Of a stretch of DNA of 64,000 nt, positions 36,826 through 46,363 are shown piece after piece. The stretch is taken from positions 310,001 through 374,000 of the forward strand of contig AP035880.1 in assembly GCA_045866215.1 (NCBI GenBank), given 5' to 3'. Each line of letters begins with the position of its first letter. Position 1 is the first letter of the stretch. The position numbers and the translations under genes were made by a program. Origin of the DNA: Croceivirga sp009797885 (GTDB lineage: Bacteria > Bacteroidota > Bacteroidia > Flavobacteriales > Flavobacteriaceae). The notes beneath the pieces are model-generated. The model had not been told where the DNA came from. It was given only the letters and a program-made list of their open reading frames with translations, and searched no databases.

Positions 36826-36838
36826 TGAACATTGTTCA
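36826..36838. promoter_or_regulatory. TetR operator, upstream copy
   Basis: TGAACATTGTTCA is a 13-base palindrome with a central base. It sits 14 bases before the tetR start codon, and the same 13 bases recur upstream of the efflux operon. A further half-site TTGTTCA lies just before the ATG. The position suits autorepression. Confidence 0.7.
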
Positions 36839-36852
36839 TTACTTTTGTTCAC

Positions 36853-37470
36853 ATGGGCGTTGCCGAACGAAAATTAAGGGAAAAGGAGCAATTAAAAAAC
36901 CTCATCCTTAGTGGGGCCAAAAAACTGTTCCTTGAAAAAGGGATAGAGAAGACCACCATAAGAAACATCGCCGACGAAATTGATTACAGCATCGGGACGG
37001 TCTATGTGTACTTCAAGGACAAGGATGAAATTTTCAATGGGTTGCACTCCCAAGGTTTTCAACAATTACGTTCACTTATGCTCCCGCTTTTAAAAGTCAA
37101 TGACCCTATGGAAAGGCTCAAGGCCCTCGGTCATATTTATGTAGACTTTGCCCTGGATAATCCGGATATGTACGAGCTTATGTTCTCTATGAAAGCGCCT
37201 ATGGCCTATTTGGAAAAAGCCCGAATGGATGAATGGAACGAGGGTCAAGCCACTTTTGAGATCTTGAGGAAAACCGTGGGCGACTGCCTCGAAAAGGGGC
37301 ATTTTCAGGGACATCAACTGAACCCGTTGACCTATCTCATATGGGGGACGGTCCATGGCATATGTTCCTTTAATAGCAATGGACGGATTATGTGCGTCCA
37401 AGAGGAACCATCCGAGGAATTGGTACGAAGCAGCTATGAGGAATTTACGAGCCTGATGGAAAGGTTCTAA
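36853..37470 (+). CDS. TetR/AcrR-family repressor of efflux operon
   Basis: A 205-residue regulator. The N-terminal DNA-binding domain has the typical helix-turn-helix IEKTTIRNIADEIDYSIGTVYVYFKDKDEIF (about 30-60) and the ligand domain is helical. It lies upstream of a TolC-MFP-RND operon on the same strand, with identical palindromes before both transcription units, so it most likely represses itself and the pump. The start is the ATG at 36853; the TTG at 36832 would run through the operator. Confidence 0.92.
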   Translation: MGVAERKLREKEQLKNLILSGAKKLFLEKGIEKTTIRNIADEIDYSIGTVYVYFKDKDEIFNGLHSQGFQQLRSLMLPLLKVNDPMERLKALGHIYVDFALDNPDMYELMFSMKAPMAYLEKARMDEWNEGQATFEILRKTVGDCLEKGHFQGHQLNPLTYLIWGTVHGICSFNSNGRIMCVQEEPSEELVRSSYEEFTSLMERF

Positions 37471-37486
37471 TTTTTTTATCAATTAT

Positions 37487-37517
37487 TGAACATTGTTCAT
37501 ATAAAGAACATTGTTTA
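37487..37517. promoter_or_regulatory. TetR operator pair before efflux operon
   Basis: A perfect copy of TGAACATTGTTCA (37487-37499) is followed by a degenerate second copy, agaacattgttta (37505-37517), 18 bases centre to centre. Both lie between tetR and the TolC-like gene. Confidence 0.7.
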
Positions 37518-37588
37518 AAATATACATGGATTATGAAAACAACCAATCAATTAACAGTATCATAAAAAATGGCAGAAACCCCTTCAAA

Positions 37589-38953
37589 ATGACAAATCAG
37601 AATTTAAGATACATTGGCCTATTGGTTTATTTGCTCACCTTACCCATGGGGGTGAGGTCCCAGTCACCATTGGAAGACTACATTGAGCAGGGCCTGGAAA
37701 ACAATCAACAGTACATTAGACAACAACTGGAGACCCGTATTGCCTTAGAGGAAAACAGGATTTCAAAAAGCTTTTTGACTCCGGATATTTCGTTTGATGC
37801 CAGTTACCTTTTGGCCGGCGGCGGGCGAACCATTGATTTTCCCCTGGGTGACCTCTTCAACCCTGCCTATGCTTCACTCAACGATCTAACAGGGACACAA
37901 CAATTCCCAACGGACATTGCCAATATCAGTGAGCAGTTCCTACCCAACGATTTTCACGAAACCAAAATCAAGATAGTGCAGCCCATCCTGAACACCGATA
38001 TTTATTATGGTGTCAAGGCCAGCAAGGCCAACATCTCTGTGGCACAGGCCAAGGAGGAGGCCTATAGGAACCAATTGATATTCCAGATCACCAAGGCCTA
38101 CTATGACCATATGAAGGTACTTGAACAGAAAAAAGTGCTGGACAACACACGATTGGTACTCAAGGAATCGGTGCGGGTCAATAAAAAGTTCGTACAGTAT
38201 GACGTTGCCACCAAAGAGGTCATTTACGATGCGCAGGCGCAGTTGGACCAATTGGATGCACAACTGGCCAACGTGACCAAAGGAATCAATACCTCACGCA
38301 TCTTCTTTAATTTCCTTTTGAACCGCGACCTGGGAAGTCCCATTCTAAAGACCGACCCGTCCTCGATTGCCACTGCATTATTGGATAAAGGAACATTGGA
38401 GCAGGATGCAATGGCCAACCGCTCGGAATTGCAACAACTGGATGCTGGGATAGTGGCACAGGACCTTTTGCTAAAGAAGGCAAAAAGCTTTATGGTACCA
38501 GAAATCGGTGTAGGCGCGGAATTCGGCTTTCAAGGTTTTGGTTACACTTTTGAAGGGAACCAAGATTACTATCTGCTCAGTTTTAACCTGAACATCCCCA
38601 TTCTTCAGGGTAACCGTAATTCGGCCAACATCTCCAAGGAAAGTTTAAGGAAGGAGCAACTGGAAGCGGACCGCATAGACGTGGAAAACCAGATCAAACT
38701 GGAGGTAGCTACCGCCTTTTACGAATACCAGGAGGCTATAGAGGTCTACAATGCAAGGACTTCCGAACTGGCCAATGCCAGGGAAAACTTTAAGGTCATA
38801 GAAGCAAAATACCGAGAGAACCAAGTATTGCTCATTCAATTCAACGAGGTCCGTAATGCCTTGACCACTGCAGAGCTCCAAGAGACCATTGCGCGGTACA
38901 ACATTAAGATTGCCGAAGCGAACATTAAGAGAACAACCCAAAATGCATTGTAA
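37589..38953 (+). CDS. TolC-like outer membrane efflux protein
   Basis: An outer membrane factor of the TolC family (454 residues from this start) that forms the exit duct of the pump. Signal peptide residues run to GVRSQ. Two repeats of coiled-coil OEP domain are visible, including KIVQPILNTDIYYGVKASKA, SVRVNKKFVQYDVATKEV and a C-terminal repeat with ENFKVIEAKYRENQVLLIQFNEVRNALTTAEL. The frame also has ATG codons at 37526 and a TTG at 37511; I prefer 37589 because it gives a normal signal peptide. The stop is directly followed by the adaptor start codon. Confidence 0.9.
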   Translation: MTNQNLRYIGLLVYLLTLPMGVRSQSPLEDYIEQGLENNQQYIRQQLETRIALEENRISKSFLTPDISFDASYLLAGGGRTIDFPLGDLFNPAYASLNDLTGTQQFPTDIANISEQFLPNDFHETKIKIVQPILNTDIYYGVKASKANISVAQAKEEAYRNQLIFQITKAYYDHMKVLEQKKVLDNTRLVLKESVRVNKKFVQYDVATKEVIYDAQAQLDQLDAQLANVTKGINTSRIFFNFLLNRDLGSPILKTDPSSIATALLDKGTLEQDAMANRSELQQLDAGIVAQDLLLKKAKSFMVPEIGVGAEFGFQGFGYTFEGNQDYYLLSFNLNIPILQGNRNSANISKESLRKEQLEADRIDVENQIKLEVATAFYEYQEAIEVYNARTSELANARENFKVIEAKYRENQVLLIQFNEVRNALTTAELQETIARYNIKIAEANIKRTTQNAL

Positions 38954-40009
38954 ATGAATTTAAAAAGATATATCATTATCGGACTTCTGGCAGTGGCCGT
39001 ATCCAACTGCAAAAAGGACTATTCCACCTCCGCTGAACAAGGCGTGGACCACAGACGAAAATTGGTCAGGGTGACTACCATCCAACCCCTGGAAAATCCC
39101 CTTCCAGTACTGGCCACCGGGAAGGTCTCCTCCAAGAAGGAGATTCTTTTGTCCTTCAAGACCGGGGGAATCATCAAAAGACTTTTCGTAGAAGAAGCGG
39201 ACCATGTGGAAAGGGGGCAATTGCTTGCTCAATTGAACCTTTCAGAGATCAACGCTCAGGTCATCAGCGCAAAAAATGCCTTTGAAAAATCCCAAAGGGA
39301 CCTGGAACGGGCCACCAACCTCTACCGCGATACTGTCGGAACATTGGAGCAAAAACAAAATGCACAGACCGCCAAGGAAGTCGCCCGGGCCAATCTGGAC
39401 ATCGCCAATTTTAACCTGGAGTATTCCAAGATAAAGGCGCCAATCAGTGGGACAATCTTCACGAGATTGGTCGAGGTTGGGGAATTGGTACGGCCGGGAC
39501 AACCGATTTATAAGGTGGGCAGTTCGGGCAGCAATGGTTCCAAAATACTGCGATTGGGTATTGCGGACAAGGAGATTGACCTGTTCAAGATCGGGGATTC
39601 CGCAAGGGTACGGTTTGATGCCTTCCCACAACAAAAGTACCTGGCCAAAGTTTCGGAAATTGGACAATCCTCAAACCCCCGCACCGGACTGTTCGAGGTG
39701 GAGATTACCCTTAATGGACCATATCCGGAACTCAAGAACGGACTGATCGGCGACATTGAGATATTTCCATCAAATCGACCGAAAAGCTTAAAAATCCCCA
39801 TGAACGCCCTGGTCGAAGGGGTAGATAATGAGGCGGTCATCTATTATTCCACCGATGGGGAAACTGCGGAAAGAACCGTGGTCCAAATAGATGCCTTCAG
39901 CGGGGATTTTTTTACCGTATCCCAGGTCAATATCCCTGAAAATGCGATGATTATAACAGAAGGGGCGCCTTATTTACAGAACAATGACACCATAAAAATA
40001 GTACAATGA
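38954..40009 (+). CDS. RND efflux pump periplasmic adaptor (lipoprotein)
   Basis: A 351-residue membrane fusion protein. The signal peptide ends at Cys19 in AVSNC, so it is lipid-anchored. A biotinyl-lipoyl-like fold (VLATGKVSSKKEILLSFKTGGIIKRL and VEEADHVERGQLLAQL) encloses an alpha-hairpin, followed by a beta-barrel and membrane-proximal domain. It links the RND pump to the TolC-like channel. It begins immediately after the stop of the channel gene and overlaps the pump start in ATGA. Confidence 0.93.
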   Translation: MNLKRYIIIGLLAVAVSNCKKDYSTSAEQGVDHRRKLVRVTTIQPLENPLPVLATGKVSSKKEILLSFKTGGIIKRLFVEEADHVERGQLLAQLNLSEINAQVISAKNAFEKSQRDLERATNLYRDTVGTLEQKQNAQTAKEVARANLDIANFNLEYSKIKAPISGTIFTRLVEVGELVRPGQPIYKVGSSGSNGSKILRLGIADKEIDLFKIGDSARVRFDAFPQQKYLAKVSEIGQSSNPRTGLFEVEITLNGPYPELKNGLIGDIEIFPSNRPKSLKIPMNALVEGVDNEAVIYYSTDGETAERTVVQIDAFSGDFFTVSQVNIPENAMIITEGAPYLQNNDTIKIVQ

Positions 40010-43000
40010 GACTTCCAGAACTAGCCATAAAAAACTACCTGTTCGTACTTACGGCCATAGTCCTGGTGGTCTTCCTGGGACTCCGAAGTTTCAACGGGAT
40101 GCCCAGATCGGAAGATCCCTTCCTCAGCCTTCCGAACTACACGGTCATCGTAGTCTATCCCGGTGCCAGTCCTGAGGATATGGAAGAGTTTGTTGTCGAT
40201 CCCATCGAGGAAGTGGTGGATGCCATTGATGACATCACAGAAATCAAGACCGAAATCGCCAATGGGTTGGCCGTGTTGGGCATTGAGGCCGAATTCGGCA
40301 TCAATTATGATGACAAATATGATGATATCATCCTTGAAATCAACAAAATACGAAATGACCTGCCGGCAGGAATCATTCAATTGGATATCGAACAGTTCAA
40401 ACCTGAAGATCGTGTGGTGGTGCACCAGTTTGCCCTGGTCTCGGAGACGGTTCCCTACAATGTACTGAACGATATTGCCGAGGATTTTGAGGACGAACTG
40501 GAAACTGTGGGCGGGATTAAGGAGGTGGACGTTGAGGCGAACCCCAGGGAGGAGATCCGCATCAACCTGGATTTTCAGAAAATGTCAAATCTAAACATCA
40601 GCCTGGGGACGGTCATCAACACCCTTCAATCGAATAACCTGAACATCCCTGGGGGAAATATAAAATCGGGCAATATCGGTTTCAATATTGAAACTTCGGG
40701 AACTTATGAATCCCTGCAAGAGATAAGGAATACGGTTATCTATCACGAGGACGGGCAATTGGTCTATCTCAAGGATATCGCAGCGGTCAATAATGACTAT
40801 GAGGACCTTAGGTGGATTGCCAGGCATAACGGAAAAAAAGCGATTTATATCAATGTCACACAGAAACGTGGGGGGAACATCATTCAGCTCGCCGAAGAAA
40901 TCGGTGGTGTGGCGGAAGCCTTTAAGGCCACCCTGCCCAATACCGTAGCTCTGGAAACCGCATTTGAGCAGGCTCCTGCCGTCGCCTTTAGGATCAACGA
41001 CTTTATTTCCAACCTGGTACAAGGGATCCTATTGGTGGGGCTGATCATCCTAATTTTCCTAGGTTGGCGTTCCTCATTGGTCATTATGGTCGTCATTCCA
41101 CTGTCCATTCTTATCGCCATTACGGTACTTGACCTTTCTGGCTATGCGCTACAACAGATTTCCATTGCCTCCCTGGTGATCGCCCTGGGGCTTTTGGTGG
41201 ACAACGGTATTGTGGTCATCGAAAATATCGTTCGATTCAAAAGGGAGGGATACCCTCTTTTGCAAGCCGCAGCAAAGGGGACCAGTGAAGTAGGGTATGC
41301 CATTGTGAGTTCCACCATTACCACTTTGTTGTCCTTCGCCCCCTTGGCCCTGCTACAAAGCGGACCCGGGGAATTCTTAAGGACACTGCCCCTTACGGTC
41401 ATTTATGTTTTGATGGCCTCGCTCCTTCTCGCCCTTACCTTCACCCCCATTATCGCAAGTCGGTTTTTAAAGAAGGGCAAAGAGATAAAAACACCCTTGG
41501 TGACCCAAAAAATCGAAAAATTCATCGATAGATACTATAAGCCAAGTCTGGACTTTGCATTGAGGAGGGGAAGGCTAGTGGTCGTATTGGGATTTGGGTT
41601 ATTAATGGCTTCCGCTGCCTTGTTTCCCAGTATCGGGGTAAGCTTCTTCCCCACCGCGGACAAGCCCATGTTGCTCATTGACGTCAACCATCCCTATTCC
41701 AGCAATATTGACCACACGGACCGGACTTTGGAATACATCGAATCTGTACTGGACACCATGGATTTCGTGGACAACTACACCGTGAACGCAGGGCACGGGA
41801 ACCCTCAGGTATATTACAATCGGATTCCTGAGGAATACAAGACCTACCATGGGGAGGTATTGGTCAATTTCAAGGAATGGGACCCCGAAAGGTTTTACGC
41901 CACCCTGGAACAGTTCCGTGAACGCTTCTCCGATTACCCGGACGCCCGGATATCATTTAGGGAGCTCAAGAACGGGGCCCCTTTTGAGGCGCCCATAGAA
42001 ATCCTATTGATAGGGGAAGAAGTGGACACATTAAAACGGATAGCCAGGGATGTAGAACGAATGATGAAAAACACAAGTGGAGTCATTGATGTCGACAATC
42101 CCCTGGCCGTTGCCAAGACCGATATCTCCATCAAAATCAATAGGGACAAAGCAGCGCTGTTTGATGTGCCCTTGGCCACCATCGACCAGACCGTAAGGGC
42201 AAGCCTTAACGGTCTGATCATTGACAACGTTCAAATTGAAGGGGACGATGAGAAATATCCACTGGTAATACGAATGCCTTTTGATAAAAAGCAGGTCATT
42301 GATGATTACAATAAGGTCTATGTGACCAGTCGTACCGGTGCGAACATTCCGTTGAAGCAATTGTCCACCCCTGTCTTTGAGCAGAACTATGCCAAATTGA
42401 ACCACTACAATACCGATTTGAACACGGCCATTACGGCAAATGTGATCGATCCCGATAAGACCAAGGAATATACCGAGGCCATCATCCCCAAACTGGACGG
42501 ATACGACTGGCCCACAGGCTATCGCTATTACATTGGCGGTGAGTACGAGACCCAGACCGAGAGCTTTGGCGATCTGGGAATTCTTTTGGGGACGGCATTG
42601 ATCTTGATTTTCGCGGTATTGGTATTGCAGTTCAGGAGTGTCACTCAGCCCTTGATCATTTTTTCCGCAATTCCACTGGCTTTGAGCGGATCGTTTGTTG
42701 CACTGTTCCTTTCGGGTTGGTCCTTTAGTTTCTTCGCCTTTGTCGGATTCATAAGCCTTCAGGGTATTGTGGTCAACAATTCCATTATTTTGGTGGATTA
42801 TACCAACCAACTCATCGCCCAGGGCAAGGAAAAAATTGAGGCCATCAAACTGGCCGCCCAAAGACGGTTTACACCAATTGTACTGACCTCGCTCACAACC
42901 ATCTTGGGCCTGATGCCCCTTACCTTTCAGGGTACCTCACTTTGGTCTCCCTTGGGTTGGACCCTCATTGGCGGCATGATCAGTTCAACGGCGCTGACCC

Positions 43001-43044
43001 TTTTGGTAGTGCCCGTGCTCTACAAATGGTTATCCGGAAAGTAA
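40006..43044 (+). CDS. RND family efflux transporter, inner membrane pump
   Basis: A 1012-residue proton-driven pump of the AcrB/MexF superfamily. The first membrane helix is followed by the porter domain, then GLLVDNGIVVIENIVRFKREG in the TM4 region holding the proton-relay Asp, then the second half with the matching FVGFISLQGIVVNNSIILVDYTN. The length and two-fold repeat are normal. It is the last gene of the TetR-controlled operon; the substrate could be drugs, detergents or metabolites. Confidence 0.95.
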   Translation: MRLPELAIKNYLFVLTAIVLVVFLGLRSFNGMPRSEDPFLSLPNYTVIVVYPGASPEDMEEFVVDPIEEVVDAIDDITEIKTEIANGLAVLGIEAEFGINYDDKYDDIILEINKIRNDLPAGIIQLDIEQFKPEDRVVVHQFALVSETVPYNVLNDIAEDFEDELETVGGIKEVDVEANPREEIRINLDFQKMSNLNISLGTVINTLQSNNLNIPGGNIKSGNIGFNIETSGTYESLQEIRNTVIYHEDGQLVYLKDIAAVNNDYEDLRWIARHNGKKAIYINVTQKRGGNIIQLAEEIGGVAEAFKATLPNTVALETAFEQAPAVAFRINDFISNLVQGILLVGLIILIFLGWRSSLVIMVVIPLSILIAITVLDLSGYALQQISIASLVIALGLLVDNGIVVIENIVRFKREGYPLLQAAAKGTSEVGYAIVSSTITTLLSFAPLALLQSGPGEFLRTLPLTVIYVLMASLLLALTFTPIIASRFLKKGKEIKTPLVTQKIEKFIDRYYKPSLDFALRRGRLVVVLGFGLLMASAALFPSIGVSFFPTADKPMLLIDVNHPYSSNIDHTDRTLEYIESVLDTMDFVDNYTVNAGHGNPQVYYNRIPEEYKTYHGEVLVNFKEWDPERFYATLEQFRERFSDYPDARISFRELKNGAPFEAPIEILLIGEEVDTLKRIARDVERMMKNTSGVIDVDNPLAVAKTDISIKINRDKAALFDVPLATIDQTVRASLNGLIIDNVQIEGDDEKYPLVIRMPFDKKQVIDDYNKVYVTSRTGANIPLKQLSTPVFEQNYAKLNHYNTDLNTAITANVIDPDKTKEYTEAIIPKLDGYDWPTGYRYYIGGEYETQTESFGDLGILLGTALILIFAVLVLQFRSVTQPLIIFSAIPLALSGSFVALFLSGWSFSFFAFVGFISLQGIVVNNSIILVDYTNQLIAQGKEKIEAIKLAAQRRFTPIVLTSLTTILGLMPLTFQGTSLWSPLGWTLIGGMISSTALTLLVVPVLYKWLSGK

Positions 43045-43066
43045 TGGAATGAAGGAGATACCGATC

Positions 43067-43213
43067 ATGTACGACTTTGAGGAGGACAACCTGGAAGCCT
43101 TGCCCATCGGTATTTTGCACGGTTTGGACGGAAGAATCCCACGAATAATAGGCCTTATATTCATTTCGTATATGAAAAAGGGTATGTCAATGGTAACAAC
43201 GCTTCCTTTTTAA
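43067..43213 (+). CDS. Possible 48-residue ORF after the RND pump
   Basis: This small frame has a good ribosome site (aaggag, 8 bases before the ATG) and GC-richer codons like the pump gene. It encodes MYDFEEDNLEALPIGILHG and a short hydrophobic stretch (PRIIGLIFISY). An in-frame ATG at 43049 would extend it to 54 residues. No relatives are recognised. It could be a tail fragment of an older gene. Confidence 0.25.
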   Translation: MYDFEEDNLEALPIGILHGLDGRIPRIIGLIFISYMKKGMSMVTTLPF

Positions 43214-43407
43214 CGATTGCGGAAAATATACCATTAAGATTTGTCTTAACCAGATCATTTTAAGCTTGCGTAAAGTATCTTCGCATCTTCATAGTCTTTC
43301 AGGTAGCGTTTATGGCAACTGCCGCATATTCTTAGACCATTGAAGGAAAAGCGGTAAGTAGCGATAAGGAGGCTACCAACATGTACGTTGGATTATAAAA
43401 AGTTGTA
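43214..43407. other. Intergenic region before the DUF2490 gene
   Basis: About 190 bases. A strong ribosome site, aaggagg at 43366-43372, precedes an ATG at 43381 that is stopped by TAA after five codons (43396-43398). The same frame continues into the DUF2490 protein. Nothing else is recognised. Confidence 0.5.
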
Positions 43408-44223
43408 TTGGACACTACTAAATTTTATGCGCTAAAATTAAGTCTGTTGAAATATTTCGTTATTGGTGTAACCTTAGTTTTGCTTTTGGTAAGTCCCTCA
43501 TCTTACGGTCAAGAGCTACCCGAAAAAGTTGTCAACGAAAATGCCCAATTTTGGATTTCAACCAACAATGTATTCAGAATTGCCAACCGTTGGGCCCTAT
43601 TGAATGATATTCATATTCGCAGAAACAATTTTTTGGCGGATCCCAATTTCTACTTCCTTCGGGTTGGCGGCCAGTACTATTTAAACTCCAGCCTTCGGTT
43701 AGCGGCAGGTTATGCACACCTTTGGTTGACTCCCACCGGTGATTGGGACCGTTTTCAAAACGAGAATAGAATTTACCAGCAGTTAAGTATATCCAAACGT
43801 TATGAAAAGATGAACGCTTTGTTTAGGATCAGATTGGAGCAACGCTTTTTCAACAATGTGCAGGATGGTCAATCCTTAAATGACGATTTTTTTGTTAACC
43901 GTATTCGATTTCTGGTCAGTGCCGGATTTCCTTTTAAACAGGGTGGGCCTACAGAATTCATATTAGCGAATGAAACACACCTGAATTTTGGCAAAGATGT
44001 AGTCTTTAACACCTTTAACCAGAACAGATTGACTATTGGCCTAAAGCACCAATTGAGTAAGAACTGGAAGGTGGATTGTGGATATATGATGGTCTATCAG
44101 CAACTCGCTGCAGGTAATGTTTACAATCTTAATCATACCTTACGCCTGTTCTTCTATGGTAGCTTTGATTTCAGAAAGAATAAAAATTTACCCTTTAACG
44201 AGGTAAGGCATGGTGATGAATAA
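43408..44223 (+). CDS. DUF2490 family outer membrane beta-barrel-like protein
   Basis: A 271-residue exported protein with a hydrophobic signal segment (FVIGVTLVLLLVSPSSYGQ) and an aromatic-rich beta pattern with alternating strands, such as WALLNDIHIRRNNF, YYLNSSLRLAAGYAHLWLTP and LNHTLRLFFYGSFDF. This matches DUF2490, a family common in Bacteroidota and probably an outer membrane barrel; its function is unknown. There is no ATG near the start: I give the TTG at 43408, and another TTG at 43447 would also work. An ATG with a good ribosome site lies upstream in the same frame but is cut off by one stop codon. Confidence 0.75.
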   Translation: MDTTKFYALKLSLLKYFVIGVTLVLLLVSPSSYGQELPEKVVNENAQFWISTNNVFRIANRWALLNDIHIRRNNFLADPNFYFLRVGGQYYLNSSLRLAAGYAHLWLTPTGDWDRFQNENRIYQQLSISKRYEKMNALFRIRLEQRFFNNVQDGQSLNDDFFVNRIRFLVSAGFPFKQGGPTEFILANETHLNFGKDVVFNTFNQNRLTIGLKHQLSKNWKVDCGYMMVYQQLAAGNVYNLNHTLRLFFYGSFDFRKNKNLPFNEVRHGDE

Positions 44224-44272
44224 AACAAGTTTACGTACAGGATACTTCCTTGTTATGGTAAATTAGGGCAAA

Positions 44273-45037
44273 ATGAAAGTATCGAAATCACTATTTGTTG
44301 TTTTTCTACTAATAAGCTTTAGCTGCAAATCGCAAAGACCGTTATCCCGAATTGAAATAGTCCAACCAACCATAGCCCAAGAAGCAACATCGATTTGGAG
44401 GACAATTAATGATGTTGCTTTTTTTGAAAAGCAAGGATACACCATTCATCTACCAAAGCATCCTTTAATTGACTCATTACTATCGAAATCCAAAAATGGG
44501 ACTTTTGGAAACAAAGACTTTCCCGCAATCCATGCACTGGTCGAAGCAGAAGTATTCAACCAAAAAAACTATAAAAAAGCGATACAAAAAGTTGACGATC
44601 AGCTAGACCTCATAAATGGACTTGTCAATGAAATGGATACCAAAAAAGAGCAATGGGATTGGAAATTTAACATGTTTGAGACCTACAGGGTGGTGTTTAC
44701 TTTATACGGCACCGGAGGCAGTTATGATCCTGATACGGGAAGTATAACTTTACTGACCAATAGCGAGGGAGGGTTTATGAATTATGAACAGCCAGCCAAT
44801 ACCATAATTCACGAAATTGTACATATGGGAGTGGAGTATTCCATTGTTCAAAAATATAACCTTTCCCACGGTCTTAAGGAACGGTTGGTGGACAGATTGG
44901 TCCATCTCATGTTTAAAGAAGAACTTCCTGAATACCGAATTCAAAATATGGGAAACGTTGGAATAGATGAATATTTGAAAAAACCAGAGGATATCGGTTC
45001 TTTAAATGTTATCATTCCAACGTTTTTAAATAAATAA
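44273..45037 (+). CDS. Putative lipoprotein with HExxH metalloprotease motif
   Basis: A 254-residue protein with a lipobox-type signal ending ISFSC (Cys18). The mature chain is helical and carries HEIVHMGVE (180-188), a zinc-protease motif. The preceding NTIIHEIVH context is typical of a membrane-anchored gluzincin-like fold, but the third ligand is not certain. Unlike the protease at 30579, it has no WFxEGLA motif. The gene ends 45 bases before a bidirectional terminator. Confidence 0.6.
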   Translation: MKVSKSLFVVFLLISFSCKSQRPLSRIEIVQPTIAQEATSIWRTINDVAFFEKQGYTIHLPKHPLIDSLLSKSKNGTFGNKDFPAIHALVEAEVFNQKNYKKAIQKVDDQLDLINGLVNEMDTKKEQWDWKFNMFETYRVVFTLYGTGGSYDPDTGSITLLTNSEGGFMNYEQPANTIIHEIVHMGVEYSIVQKYNLSHGLKERLVDRLVHLMFKEELPEYRIQNMGNVGIDEYLKKPEDIGSLNVIIPTFLNK

Positions 45038-45082
45038 ACCTAACCTGTCACAAGAAGGGGCTCTAATTGATTGGGGCGCCCT

Positions 45083-45127
45083 AAAACGCCTTACCCCTTA
45101 TAATACCTTTGTGTGCGGCGTTTTTTT
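45083..45127. terminator. Bidirectional rho-independent-type terminator
   Basis: The stem aaaacgcc / ggcgtttt is perfect over 8 bases with a 26-base loop, followed by a T run on the plus strand. The same stem gives a shorter U-tail on the minus strand. It sits between the convergent HExxH lipoprotein and lipocalin-like genes. Confidence 0.75.
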
Positions 45128-45129
45128 GC

Positions 45130-46092
45130 TTATGTTTTTATATAAACATACTCAATAGTCTGTACATTGGAATCATTATCCTCGTATTCGTATACCAAAT
45201 TTATGGTACTATCGTCTATAATTTTGAAAGTCAGTCTGGAAGATTCTTCAATTCGTATGGTTTCGGCATCCTCGACCAGATAACTTAAGTCACTCTCTTT
45301 TTTAAACTGGCAATCCGCATTACTATCAAAAGTAATGGTGTTGAACCCTTCTGTAACCACAGCCGAAAAATCCGATTGTAGCGGATACGTTACACTAACA
45401 TTGTACTTCAGCAGGTCATTCCTATTGAACGTTTCTTTATGTTGGGTGAAAATAACTTCATCCGAACCTACAAATTCCAGCGTGTTCTTTTTTTGACATT
45501 CATCCGTTACACCGGTTATCTCCCAAACTCCCTGTATTTGTGAAATAATTTCCGAACCATCGAAGGAAGAGCTTGGTGGGTCCGAATTGTCATTTTCGTC
45601 CCCTATGATATCCCCGTTACCTTCTCCATCATTCGCCAATTCTTCATTATCAGCTTTAATAAAAATGTCTACCTGCGTTTTATTGTCATCCGTAGTGGAG
45701 GTAATCTGTAGCGCATCATCCACTAGTTCAATTTTGGATGTAGAATTAAAAAAAGTTACGCTATTGATACCCTCAACCGTATATGTTCCGGATAAAATTG
45801 ATGTGGCGGCTAAATTACCGTTACGCCTCTTATAAACAAGCTCATACGTATTATCCGCATTAAAAGTTGCAGTCGATTCCTTTAGATATGAAAAATCCTC
45901 CAATCCTACGGCTTCGCCATCAATTGTACTGCTTATAAGCCTCCATTCCCCAATCAATGCTTGTTTTGTGGCTGCATGTTCGGTTTCGGTATTGTTTTCA
46001 GGATCATCATCATTTTCGCAAGAGATAACACCAATGCATAAAATGCTCAATAGTAAAATTGTCCAATTTCTTTTTTGTGGGATTTTTTTCAT
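45130..46092 (-). CDS. Lipocalin-like lipoprotein, two domains
   Basis: A 320-residue lipoprotein: signal peptide with Cys25 (GVISC), an acidic linker, then two lipocalin-like (beta-barrel) domains (about 43-146 and 183-320) joined by an acidic Asp/Asn/Gly-rich stretch. Each domain starts in the family style (LIGEWRLISSTIDGE and IQGVWEITGVTDEC). Such Bacteroidota proteins are surface or periplasmic and of unknown role. The gene is read convergently with the HExxH lipoprotein. Confidence 0.75.
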   Translation of the reverse strand: MKKIPQKRNWTILLLSILCIGVISCENDDDPENNTETEHAATKQALIGEWRLISSTIDGEAVGLEDFSYLKESTATFNADNTYELVYKRRNGNLAATSILSGTYTVEGINSVTFFNSTSKIELVDDALQITSTTDDNKTQVDIFIKADNEELANDGEGNGDIIGDENDNSDPPSSSFDGSEIISQIQGVWEITGVTDECQKKNTLEFVGSDEVIFTQHKETFNRNDLLKYNVSVTYPLQSDFSAVVTEGFNTITFDSNADCQFKKESDLSYLVEDAETIRIEESSRLTFKIIDDSTINLVYEYEDNDSNVQTIEYVYIKT

Positions 46093-46363
46093 TTTCTTGA
46101 CTCGTTTATTAAAGTTTACCTCGCTTTGTCAAAAAGCAATAAAATATAGTGGTTGTTGAAGGTGCAACGGAAATAATTATCCGTTATTGTTTGTAATCGT
46201 ATTCTGTTATAAATTTTACTTTATTCTTTCAATAATTGATGCCCCCTTTTTTTCTGAAAAACAAGATGGCTTTTAGTATAAAGAACATAAAACCCGATAA
46301 CCCAAAAACAATACCACCCTAACTTTGGAAAAAAGGTGTTTGCCCAGGTAATTCCAAAGTCTT

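Noticed and set aside
36840..36847. tacttttg as a Bacteroidota -7 promoter box for tetR
   Set aside because: It fits the TAnnTTTG consensus, but there is no -33 element at the right distance and it would leave almost no leader before the ATG.
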